From Streptosporangiaceae bacterium (lineage in GTDB: Bacteria; Actinomycetota; Actinomycetes; Streptosporangiales; Streptosporangiaceae): 12,546 nt of DNA. The notes under the pieces were generated by a model that was given only the letters and a program-made list of their open reading frames with translations, was not told the DNA's origin and did no database searches. A program made the position numbers and the translations under genes. The stretch spans positions 1-12,546 of the forward strand of contig JASHSZ010000721.1 in assembly GCA_030040815.1 (NCBI GenBank), in the 5' to 3' direction. This document shows, piece after piece, positions 1 through 6,144 of the stretch; within the stretch, counting starts at the first letter, position 1, and each line of letters opens with the position of its first letter.

Positions 1-31
1 GGGCCCGGGGAGGCAATTGCTCCCCGGGCCC
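1..31. terminator. Hairpin terminator 3' of the ABC1 kinase gene
   Basis: Positions 1-12 pair perfectly with 20-31 (12 bp, almost all G:C) around a 7-nt loop, GCAATTG. The hairpin begins 8 nt beyond the stop codon of the minus-strand kinase gene. No clear U-tract follows, which is common for actinobacterial hairpin terminators. The stem may extend beyond the left edge, and the hairpin could serve a gene to the left as well. Confidence 0.75.
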
Positions 32-38
32 GGCGCTG

Positions 39-1388
39 CTAGGCGACTCCGGCGGTCTCGTCGGCCGGAGCGGTCTCGTCGGCCGGGCCGTAGCCGGGAA
101 CCCAGCTCAGCACCTCGGACCGGAACTCACCCGCACAGTCCAGCTGGCACAGCACCCCGATGCCCGCGGTCGACACTCGATGAATGAGGACGTATGAGGG
201 TGGCAGATTGAGCCGCCGCGCGACATTCGCGGTGCGCAGATCTGAGTAACGCGCGGCCTCGCCGCGCATCCACTCCCGGCTGAACGTGAAACTGTCGCCG
301 CGCGACGGCTCCGCCAGCGGAGCTAGGAAAGCGTGCAGCTCCCCAAGGTCGACGGTAACGCCCGGGCGCAGGAATCCCTGCTCGCGCAGTTCGCGCTCCA
401 CTGTCTCGATGGCACCGTGGTTGTGCATGATCCACAGCAGCCTGCCGAATATCGGCGGCAGGCCATCCGGGAGGCGGTCGACCGCTCCGAAATCGAGCAC
501 GCCCAGACGGCCGTCGGGCAGCACTCGGAAGTTGCCTGGGTGCGGGTCGGCGTGCAGCATGCGCGCTCTTTTCGGCCCCGAGAACAAGAACCTGACGAGC
601 CGCATCCCCGCGGCGTTCCGCTGTTGCTGAGTTCCGGCCGAGATCACCTCGGCCAGGGGAGTGCCGTCCATCCACTCGGTCACCAGCACGCGATCGGTCG
701 CAGCGACCACGCTCGGTATCGCGATGTCAGGATCGCCGGCGTAAGCGGCGGCGAACGCCTGCTGCGCCTGCGCCTCCATCCGGTAGTCGAGTTCCTCGAC
801 GACCCGGACGCGCAACTCATCGAGCAGGGGCTTCACGTCGAGACCAGGCATCAGCACACCGAAAAGTCGGCCAACCCGGCTGAGCTGAGCGAAGTCACTG
901 CTGAGCGCCCTGCCTGCACCCGGGTACTGGATCTTGACGGCGACGTGCGTGCCGTCTTGCCAGATCGCGCGGTGCACCTGGCCGATCGACGCGGCAGCCG
1001 CCGGGCGGTCGTCGAACTCGGCGAACTGGCCGCGCCAGTCTGGACCAAGATCAGTCGCGAGCACCCGGTGCACGGTCGCTGCCGGAAGTGGCGGCGCCGA
1101 CTCCTGCAGCCTGGTCAGCGTTGCCCGGTACGGTCCGGCTATCTCCGGGGGCAGGGCGGCCTCGAAGATCGACAGCGCCTGACCGAGCTTGAGCGCGCCG
1201 CCCTTGAGCTCGCCGAGCACCCGGAAGATCTGCTCGGCCGTTCGCTGCTGCAACTCCTGCGCCACCAACTCAGCCGGTCGGCCGCCGATTCGCTTGCCGA
1301 GTCCGAGCGCGGCGCGGCCAGCCATCCCGACGGGCAGCGAGGCTAGCTTGGCGGTGCGGGTCACAGCCCGGTACGGCAGATCGCTCAC
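39..1388 (-). CDS. ABC1/AarF/UbiB family atypical protein kinase-like protein
   Basis: 449 residues, close to the usual size of the ABC1 (UbiB/ADCK) family. Visible motifs in order: the family-specific N-terminal KxGQ stretch (LKLGQALS, about 66-73); the Ala-rich loop that replaces the Gly-rich loop (AAAASIGQVHRA, about 130-141); the ATP-binding Lys in HVAVKIQYPG (K152); the EELDYR segment (198-203); the catalytic-loop equivalent HADPHPGNF (279-287); and the metal-binding DFGA (299-302). In other bacteria UbiB/AarF supports isoprenoid-quinone synthesis; actinobacteria make menaquinone, so the substrate here is unknown. From memory, the mycobacterial homologue (Rv3197 area) lies next to whiB7 and has been linked to intrinsic drug tolerance; whiB7 is not visible here. 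The start is GTG at 1386-1388 with no Shine-Dalgarno, but a GACAAT -10-like hexamer ends 7 nt upstream, so the mRNA may be leaderless. Confidence 0.93.
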   Translation of the reverse strand: MSDLPYRAVTRTAKLASLPVGMAGRAALGLGKRIGGRPAELVAQELQQRTAEQIFRVLGELKGGALKLGQALSIFEAALPPEIAGPYRATLTRLQESAPPLPAATVHRVLATDLGPDWRGQFAEFDDRPAAAASIGQVHRAIWQDGTHVAVKIQYPGAGRALSSDFAQLSRVGRLFGVLMPGLDVKPLLDELRVRVVEELDYRMEAQAQQAFAAAYAGDPDIAIPSVVAATDRVLVTEWMDGTPLAEVISAGTQQQRNAAGMRLVRFLFSGPKRARMLHADPHPGNFRVLPDGRLGVLDFGAVDRLPDGLPPIFGRLLWIMHNHGAIETVERELREQGFLRPGVTVDLGELHAFLAPLAEPSRGDSFTFSREWMRGEAARYSDLRTANVARRLNLPPSYVLIHRVSTAGIGVLCQLDCAGEFRSEVLSWVPGYGPADETAPADETAGVA

Positions 1389-1395
1389 GCCGTCT

Positions 1396-1420
1396 ATTGT
1401 CGGCTACTTGCAGAAGTAGC
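1396..1420 (-). promoter_or_regulatory. Candidate promoter with palindromic operator for the ABC1 kinase
   Basis: Minus-strand GACAAT (1401-1396) fits an actinobacterial -10 (xAxxxT) and would put the transcription start at the GTG start codon. Immediately upstream is a perfect inverted repeat with 7-bp arms (1403-1409 with 1414-1420, spacer GCAG). It occupies the interval between the -10 and a weak -35-like GTCACA (about 1421-1426), the classic place for a repressor or activator site. The hexamer match is moderate and no -35 consensus is obvious. Confidence 0.45.
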
Positions 1421-1421
1421 T

Positions 1422-1495
1422 GTGACCGGATGTCGCTCGGGCAAGCGGGCAAGGCGAACTGGGTGCCCGTCCCGGCGACTTCGCGTGACCGGATG
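1422..1495. repeat. Two 11-bp direct repeats 63 bp apart (GTGACCGGATG)
   Basis: GTGACCGGATG occurs at 1422-1432 and again at 1485-1495. Similarity extends on the right-hand side so that about 15 of 17 positions agree. The 63-bp interval is six turns of B-DNA, so both copies lie on the same helix face. The inner copy abuts the palindrome in front of the kinase gene. The 181-bp gap 1389-1569 holds these repeats and the promoter-like elements; I see no gene in it. Confidence 0.5.
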
Positions 1496-1569
1496 CCGAT
1501 CCAGCCGGGCACGAGGCCTGCGACGCCGTGATGCTGCCCGGCGTGCCGGGCTGTGCGGCGGAGCCGCCG

Positions 1570-2481
1570 TCACGCCGCAGCGCTCGCACCGCAACAGCAG
1601 GCCGGATGCGGTCGCCAGCTTCGACGCCGCCACTGCCAGCCGGGGGCGAGCAGTTCCAGCGTCCCGTTTACGGCGGCCTGGGCCAGCACTCCGCCGTCGG
1701 CGAACGCGACGACGACCGCGCCGGCCTGTGCGGCCACGGCGGCGGCCAGGACCGGGTCACAAGCCGGGGGATCCGCGGAGCGGCGGGACAGTTGAGCGAG
1801 GATGAGCGGCCACGCCGGGTCGCGCTCCGCGCGCGTCAGGTCCAGGCAGCGCAGACAGGCCGTGCTACCCGGCCGGACGAGCGGTCCGACCACGCCGATG
1901 CCCTCGCTCGCGGTCACGCTCAGATGCGGGCGCGAGAGCCGGAGGAGCTCCGTGGTCTGGCTCGGTGACTGGTGCCCGACGAGCACGAGGAGATCGGCCT
2001 CGCCGCCGTCAGCCAGCTGTCCGCGCCGCGCCGCGAGGCCAGACCGGGTCAGCAAGTCGGCCAGCGACTCCGCGACCAGGCCGGCCCCGCTGACGGTCAC
2101 CGTCGTCGCCGATCGTCGAGCCAGCAGCCGCGCTCCGCCGTCGGCGTCCTGGCTGCCCAGCGCGGCGGCCGCGAGCACCGGACGCAGCCGCCGCCGCAGA
2201 TCAGCTGGTACCGACCGCAGCAGCTGCGCCGGGTAGTCGATGAGAACGCCGGCCGCCGCTAGCACTGTCAGGACTCGCTCGGCCACCACGGCGGGCACGC
2301 CTCGCCGGCCGGCCTCCGCGAGCACCCCCGCACGGTCTCGGCTCCCGTCGAGCAGCCTGATCACGTCGGACGCGTGGCTCATGCCTGAGATGGCGACAGC
2401 GCGGCGCGGGTCGACGCCGATCTGTACCGTGTCGTCGTCCCGCCATAGTGGCAGCAATCCGGCTCTGAGTGCGGGTCTCAC
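1570..2481 (-). CDS. ThiF/E1-like, cyclodehydratase-type protein with RRE-like N-terminus (function unknown)
   Basis: 303 residues. Residues about 11-85 resemble a winged-helix RRE/PqqD-like region (short strand, DPRRAVAISGM, then helices). Residues 126-146 contain VTVSGAGLVAESLADLL, a degenerate E1/ThiF nucleotide-binding turn. Then come PHLSV, GVVGPLVRPGSTACLRCLDL and DPAWP, the signature of the actinobacterial 'TOMM precursor leader peptide-binding / ThiF-like' family. Cysteine pairs C209/C212 and C295/C297 (HPACCCG) fit a structural zinc site. The catalytic Arg/Lys/Asp set of true E1 adenylating enzymes is not recognisable, so it may act as a scaffold or peptide binder rather than an activating enzyme. 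There is no YcaO, dehydrogenase or precursor-peptide gene nearby. The start is GTG, overlapping the stop of a ten-codon ORF as GTGA; in-frame stops just upstream exclude an earlier start. Confidence 0.8.
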   Translation of the reverse strand: MRPALRAGLLPLWRDDDTVQIGVDPRRAVAISGMSHASDVIRLLDGSRDRAGVLAEAGRRGVPAVVAERVLTVLAAAGVLIDYPAQLLRSVPADLRRRLRPVLAAAALGSQDADGGARLLARRSATTVTVSGAGLVAESLADLLTRSGLAARRGQLADGGEADLLVLVGHQSPSQTTELLRLSRPHLSVTASEGIGVVGPLVRPGSTACLRCLDLTRAERDPAWPLILAQLSRRSADPPACDPVLAAAVAAQAGAVVVAFADGGVLAQAAVNGTLELLAPGWQWRRRSWRPHPACCCGASAAA

Positions 2482-2510
2482 TCCTGCACCGTGACACGGC
2501 GGTCCGACAT
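2478..2510 (-). CDS. Possible ten-residue leader ORF coupled to the ThiF-like gene
   Basis: ATG at 2508-2510 opens an ORF reading MSDRRVTVQE and stops at TGA 2478-2480, sharing GTGA with the GTG start of the ThiF-like gene. GGGTGAG lies about 6 nt upstream of the ATG as a possible ribosome binding site. The frame stays open upstream to about position 2650, with fairly high GC at third positions near its end. Its only further start in that stretch is a TTG, which would give 23 residues. Stop-start overlap is typical of translational coupling. No homology is recognised and chance cannot be excluded at this length. Confidence 0.3.
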   Translation of the reverse strand: MSDRRVTVQE

Positions 2511-2598
2511 TTCACGCTCACCCGCGTCACGCGCGGTCTGAGCCGGCAAGTCCCCGGGCGTCGGGTCGTGCGCCCCCCTTCCCCAGAAGCAACGCGCG

Positions 2599-2612
2599 CC
2601 CCGGACCCGGGG
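2599..2612 (-). other. Short GC hairpin in the leader of the ThiF-like gene
   Basis: CCCCG at 2599-2603 pairs with CGGGG at 2608-2612 around the loop GACC. On the minus strand it would lie near the 5' end of a leader of about 139 nt starting around 2620. It could be a 5' stabilising element, an attenuator stem or chance in GC-rich DNA; there is no U-run. Confidence 0.3.
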
Positions 2613-2626
2613 ACCCCTGGCTCGCG

Positions 2627-2655
2627 AAGTTAGGCTCGGCCACCGGAGCGGTCAA
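2627..2655 (-). promoter_or_regulatory. Sigma-70-type promoter TTGACC-N17-TAACTT for the ThiF-like gene
   Basis: Reading the minus strand, TTGACC (2655-2650) and TAACTT (2632-2627) are separated by exactly 17 nt. This matches 5 of 6 bases of the TTGACA -35 and the TAnnnT form of the -10. Transcription would begin near 2620, giving a leader of about 139 nt before the GTG at 2481. It is the best consensus promoter I found in the window. Confidence 0.6.
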
Positions 2656-2920
2656 GCCGGCCCTGTGCATAAGGCTGTGCGCAGCGTGGGGAGCACGCGG
2701 CGCGTCGTTGTGGATATCCCGGCATGCCCGTGTGAATTTGCTCGCCGGACACGCGTCGGCTGTGTGCTCGACGTGCCGTAATGGTGTCCACGCGCTGTGG
2801 ACGCAGAATTCCCGGCGCGCCACCGCAGCAGCGGCGCGGGTTCTGGCCGGTCCAGTGCCCGGACGGGTCGGTCATGTGCCGCCGCGCGCTCGGTTACGGC
2901 AGGCGCCTGACAGCCGCGGG
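2656..2920. other. Non-coding remainder of the 439-bp gap, with DnaA-box-like 9-mers and an inverted repeat
   Basis: The gap 2482-2920 lies between two minus-strand genes. Its 2656-2920 part shows no convincing gene: a 98-codon minus-strand frame (2527-2823) has mixed third-position bases, no ribosome binding site and no recognisable motif. TGTGCATAA (2664-2672) and TGTGGATAT (2709-2717) each differ by one base from the E. coli-type DnaA box TGTGGATAA. GTCCAC (2786-2791) and GTGGAC (2797-2802) form a 6-bp inverted repeat whose halves look like the actinobacterial box TTGTCCACA at 7 of 9 positions. CAGGCGCCTG (2900-2909) is a perfect palindrome just beyond the stop of the zincin gene. Confidence 0.35.
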
Positions 2921-4312
2921 CTAGCCGTCCTCGCCGCGCTCGTCCGAGGGCGGCTCGGCTTCGCCATCATCGGACCCGTGCGTGTCGAAGTCGGCGATGT
3001 CCAGTTCCGGTCGGCCGTGGACGAAGCCGTCGGGGTCGTCAAAGTCGTCGGCTGTCGGCAGCAGATCGGGGTGCGCCCAGATTGCGTCGCGCCCTGCGAT
3101 ACCTCGCTCGGCGGTGAGCCCTTCCCAGATGGCCGCGGCTTCCCGCAGTCTGCGCGGCCTCAGCTCCAGGCCAACAAGGGTCGCGAAGGTCCGCTCTGCG
3201 GGGCCGCCGGTAGCCCGGCGCCGCCTGATGGCCTCCGCGAGCGCCCCCGCCTGCGGCAGCCGGTCAGCGGCAGCGGCGGCTACGACGGTCGCAACCCAGC
3301 CCTCCACGAGGGCGAGCATCGTCTCGAGCCGGGCCAGCGCTGCCTTCTGAGCTGGCGTGTCCTCGGGCTGGAACAGCGCGGCCCCCGACAGCACCTCGTT
3401 CAGGGCCTCGGGATTGCTCGGGTCGATCTGCGGCATGGCCTCACGCAGGGCCGACGCGTCCACCGTGATGCCACGTGCATAGTCCTCCACCGCGCCGTAT
3501 AGCCGCGCCCGTAGCCATGGCACGTGGCCAAACAGCCGCTGGTGAGCGGCTTCCCTGAGGGCAAGGAACAGCCGGACCTCGGTGGCGTCCACGCCCAGGC
3601 CGGCGCCGAAGGCTGCTACGCCGGCGGGCAGCAGCGCCGCGGTGCCTTCCGGACCCAGCGGTATCCCGATGTCCGTGGAACTGACGACCTCCTCCGCGAG
3701 CGCGCCGACGGCCGCGCCAGCCTGGCCGCCGACCATCATCCCGCCGATGCGCCGCATCATCTCGGTCAGCCCGCCGAGACCGCCCAGCCCGCCCACCATT
3801 GCCTGCATCTCGGGTGGCAGGCCGCTCGCGAGACCCTCCGGGTCCTCGCCGAGCATGCCGCCCATCGCACTGACCGCCCGCGCCGCGATCGGGTCGCACA
3901 ACTTGGACCACACCGGGAGGGTGGCCTCGCCCCACTCGGACCTGCTCCAGGCGTTGGCGGTCCGGATCCCGCTCGGCAACTCGGTGGTCTCCTCCAGCCA
4001 TAGATCGGCAAGCCGCAGGGCCTCCACGACCTTGGCACGGTCGGTCGTCAGGATGCTGGCGTCGCCCTTCTGGGCGACGGCCTGGCGCGCGATGTTCTTG
4101 GCGAGGTCCCAGTTGACCGGCCCGCCTTGCCAGGACATGAGGTCGGCGAACTGGCGCAGCGCCTCGGCGAACTGCTGCGGGTCTCCCATCGGGTTTGCTC
4201 CGCCGAACGGCCCGAGCGGCCCGCCGGCGCCCGGCCCGCCCGCGCCGCCACCTGGCCTGCCTGGGTCATCATCAGAGCCAGGAGGCCCGAAGCCGAAGGG
4301 AGGCTCAGTCAT
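2921..4312 (-). CDS. DUF2342 / Zincin_2 family zinc-dependent metallopeptidase-like protein
   Basis: 463 residues, matching a family restricted largely to actinobacteria and annotated as zinc-dependent metalloprotease or putative hydrolase (TIGR03624-like). It opens with MTEPPFGFG and a low-complexity Gly/Pro linker (about 10-45), then GGPVNWDLAKNIARQ (63-77), LADLWLEETTELPSG (101-115) and a Gly/Met-rich helix region with STDIGIPLGP (212-221). The zincin-like centre is ALREAAHQRLFGHVPWLR (251-268), with E254 and H257 in an ExxH arrangement, H263 nearby and a later LVEGW (E337) that could supply a metal ligand. A typical close is ELRPRRLREAAAIW, WAHPDLLPTADDFDDPDGFVH and an acidic tail. Protease activity has not been established for the family as far as I know. 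No signal peptide is seen, so it is probably cytoplasmic. Start: ATG preceded by TAGGCC and 6 nt, consistent with leaderless translation. It is divergent from the SDR gene. Confidence 0.9.
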   Translation of the reverse strand: MTEPPFGFGPPGSDDDPGRPGGGAGGPGAGGPLGPFGGANPMGDPQQFAEALRQFADLMSWQGGPVNWDLAKNIARQAVAQKGDASILTTDRAKVVEALRLADLWLEETTELPSGIRTANAWSRSEWGEATLPVWSKLCDPIAARAVSAMGGMLGEDPEGLASGLPPEMQAMVGGLGGLGGLTEMMRRIGGMMVGGQAGAAVGALAEEVVSSTDIGIPLGPEGTAALLPAGVAAFGAGLGVDATEVRLFLALREAAHQRLFGHVPWLRARLYGAVEDYARGITVDASALREAMPQIDPSNPEALNEVLSGAALFQPEDTPAQKAALARLETMLALVEGWVATVVAAAAADRLPQAGALAEAIRRRRATGGPAERTFATLVGLELRPRRLREAAAIWEGLTAERGIAGRDAIWAHPDLLPTADDFDDPDGFVHGRPELDIADFDTHGSDDGEAEPPSDERGEDG

Positions 4313-4378
4313 CGGTCCGGCCTATCCGGCAGGATGGAAGGGTCCACACTGGCCAAGCTATACCGGGAGCGGTCACCT

Positions 4379-5629
4379 GTGAGCCACCGAGTAGCCCAGA
4401 TTCGCCGTCAGCGCAGCCCAGCCGGGGGGTCGGCGCGCCGGGCTGACCGCGGCGATGCTGCCAGCCGGGCGGCGGCGGATCCTCAGCGCGAGCCGGCCGT
4501 GACCCGGCTGTCCGCGACTGATCCCTCGGCCCTCGACCCGGCCCCATCCGAGCAGGCCGAGCCCGTGGACTCCGAACCCCGTCCCGTAGTTGCCATCACC
4601 GGGGCGGCGCACGGGCTCGGCCTGGCGCTGACCTCGAGGCTGGCGGACTCCGACCTGGCCGGCCGGGTTGTCGCGATCGACGGCACCCGGGGTGACGTGA
4701 AGGGAGTGACCTGGCGAATCGTCGACGTCCGGGACCCAGCGCTGGCGGGACGGCTGGCCGGGGTCGACGTCATCGTGCACACCGACGTCGACATGTCACC
4801 GGACACGGACGCGCGGAGCAGGCGTGCCTTCAACGTCCGGGGCGCTCAGACGGTGCTGACCGCTGCCGCAGCTGGCGGGGTCGGCCGGGTTGTGCTGGTG
4901 ACGAGCGCCATGGTGTATGGCGCCCGGCCCGACAACTCGGTGCCGCTGCCGGAAGATGCGCCGCTCAGCCAGGACTCCGACGACAGCGTGGTGGGCGATC
5001 TGCTCGAGATCGAGCATCTGGCCGCGCGCTCGCCCCGCACTCACCCGGGCCTGCAGGTTACCGTCGCGCGCCCGGCGGCGCTGGTCGGCGGGGGGATCGA
5101 CACGCTGATCACCAGGCACTTCGAAGCGCCGCGGCTGCTTGCCGTGAAAGGCTGCGCGGCGCGCTGGCAGTTCTGCCACGTCGATGACCTGGTCGCGGCC
5201 CTGGAACTCGCCGCGGCTGGCCGGGTGACGGGTGCCTTCGCGATCGGCTGCGACGGCTGGCTCGAGCAAGATGAGCTGGAAGAGATCGCCGGGCTGCGGC
5301 GCATCGAGCTGCCGCCGGGCCTGACCTTCGCCACCGCGCAGCGGCTTCACCGCGCCGGGATCACGCCCGCGCCAGTGTCCGATCTGCGATACGTCGTGTA
5401 CCCGTGGGTGGTGGATTGCAAGGCCCTACGGGAGGCGGGCTGGCTGCCGCAGTACGACAACGCGGCGGCGCTCCAGGTACTGCTTGACCAGCGCGGCGGG
5501 CATCACGCGGTGGCTGGCCGCCGGCTGGACCGCAAGGACGCCACGATCACTGCCGCGGGCGCCACCGTGGCCGTCATCGGCACCGCCGCCATCGTGCGCC
5601 AGGTCCGCCGCCGCCGTCGCGGATCCTGA
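4379..5629 (+). CDS. Atypical (probably non-catalytic) SDR/NAD-dependent epimerase-like protein with C-terminal membrane helix
   Basis: 416 residues from GTG at 4379. The Rossmann start is VVAITGAAHGLGLAL (70-84), followed by the acidic end of beta-2 (VVAID, D101), VDVRDP (115-120) and VLVTSAMVYGARP (172-183, the usual SS..VYG strand), so it is an extended-SDR fold. Where family members carry the catalytic YxxxK this protein reads SVVGDLLEIEHLA (203-215), with Val and Leu in place of Tyr and Lys, suggesting a cofactor-binding or sensory role. Residues 388-406 are a hydrophobic stretch followed by RQVRRRRR, a likely membrane helix with a cytoplasmic positive end. Residues 1-67 are a charged, Ala/Pro-rich extension. 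Start choice: GGGAG (4365-4369) lies 9 nt before GTG 4379; ATG 4334 is in frame but has no ribosome binding site. A TATACC hexamer (4359-4364) could be the -10, though this would place the start of transcription beyond that GGGAG. Confidence 0.8.
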   Translation: MSHRVAQIRRQRSPAGGSARRADRGDAASRAAADPQREPAVTRLSATDPSALDPAPSEQAEPVDSEPRPVVAITGAAHGLGLALTSRLADSDLAGRVVAIDGTRGDVKGVTWRIVDVRDPALAGRLAGVDVIVHTDVDMSPDTDARSRRAFNVRGAQTVLTAAAAGGVGRVVLVTSAMVYGARPDNSVPLPEDAPLSQDSDDSVVGDLLEIEHLAARSPRTHPGLQVTVARPAALVGGGIDTLITRHFEAPRLLAVKGCAARWQFCHVDDLVAALELAAAGRVTGAFAIGCDGWLEQDELEEIAGLRRIELPPGLTFATAQRLHRAGITPAPVSDLRYVVYPWVVDCKALREAGWLPQYDNAAALQVLLDQRGGHHAVAGRRLDRKDATITAAGATVAVIGTAAIVRQVRRRRRGS

Positions 5630-5670
5630 GGCCAGGGACTGCTGAGTCGGCCGGGGCTGGTGAGCAAGCG

Positions 5671-5715
5671 GGCACCTGACGCGCTGGTCGAGTGGCGCCC
5701 AGGTGCCTGTACCTT
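5671..5715 (+). promoter_or_regulatory. Candidate moaE promoter with 8-bp dyad
   Basis: GGCACCTG (5671-5678) and CAGGTGCC (5700-5707) form a perfect 8-bp inverted repeat with a 21-nt spacer. TACCTT (5710-5715), a TAnnnT -10 hexamer, follows at once, and 6 nt later comes the GTG start of moaE, so the transcript would be leaderless. The dyad covers the -35 region and could bind a regulator; alternatively it is a terminator stem for the upstream gene. No good -35 is seen. Confidence 0.4.
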
Positions 5716-5721
5716 GGCATC

Positions 5722-6144
5722 GTGACCGTCATCAGGATGACCGCGCTGCGCTCCGAGCCGCTGTCGGTTGATGAGATCCGGGCTGCCGCGGCCGATCCCG
5801 CGGCGGGCGCTGTCGTCGTGTTCGTCGGCGCGGTGCGCGATCACGACCACGGACACGGCGTAACTGGGCTGTCGTACAGCGCTCATCCGTCCGCAGCGGA
5901 CGAGCTGCAGCGGGTTGCCGAGAAGATCGCCGCAAGCCACTCGATCGTGTCGCTGGCGGTCGCCCACCGGACCGGTGACCTGCGGATCGGCGAGCTCGCC
6001 GTGGTGGCGGCGGTCGGGGCGGCGCACCGCGACGTGGCCTTCACCGCGTGCCATGCGCTAATCGATGACCTGAAGGCGACGGTCCCGATCTGGAAGCACC
6101 AGACCTTCGCGGACGGGACGAGCGAGTGGGTGGAAGGTGCCTAA
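5722..6144 (+). CDS. moaE: Molybdopterin synthase catalytic (large) subunit MoaE
   Basis: MoaE, with the small thiocarboxylated subunit MoaD, converts precursor Z (cPMP) to molybdopterin in the cytoplasm. From GTG 5722 it has 140 residues, slightly shorter than the roughly 150 of E. coli MoaE. Family landmarks: VVVFVGAVRDH (31-41, R39), the YSAHPSAADELQRVAEKI stretch, VAHRTGDLRIGELAVVAAVGAAHRDVAF (80-107) and LKATVPIWKHQ (117-127), whose two lysines (K118, K125) correspond to the active-site lysines. An earlier ATG at 5692 would lie upstream of the proposed -10; ATG 5737 is also possible. MoaD and other Moco genes are not in the window. Its end overlaps the next gene by 8 nt, implying cotranscription. 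Confidence 0.93.
   Translation: MTVIRMTALRSEPLSVDEIRAAAADPAAGAVVVFVGAVRDHDHGHGVTGLSYSAHPSAADELQRVAEKIAASHSIVSLAVAHRTGDLRIGELAVVAAVGAAHRDVAFTACHALIDDLKATVPIWKHQTFADGTSEWVEGA

Noticed and set aside
333..1346. 337-codon plus-strand open frame opposite the ABC1 kinase
   Set aside because: Fully covered by the kinase gene with all its motifs intact; the translation shows no recognisable family.
2527..2823. 98-codon minus-strand frame in the gap before the ThiF-like gene
   Set aside because: Third-position GC is visibly lower than in real neighbours, there is no Shine-Dalgarno at the GTG, the promoter found lies inside it, and nothing in the protein is recognisable.
2708..3502. 264-codon plus-strand frame entering the zincin gene from the gap
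   Set aside because: Most of it is antisense to the zincin gene; no ribosome binding site or motif in the part lying in the gap.
4127..4378. N-terminal extension of the SDR gene back to ATG 4127
   Set aside because: It would overlap the 5' end of the divergent zincin gene by about 190 bp, and the extra residues are low-complexity antisense translation.
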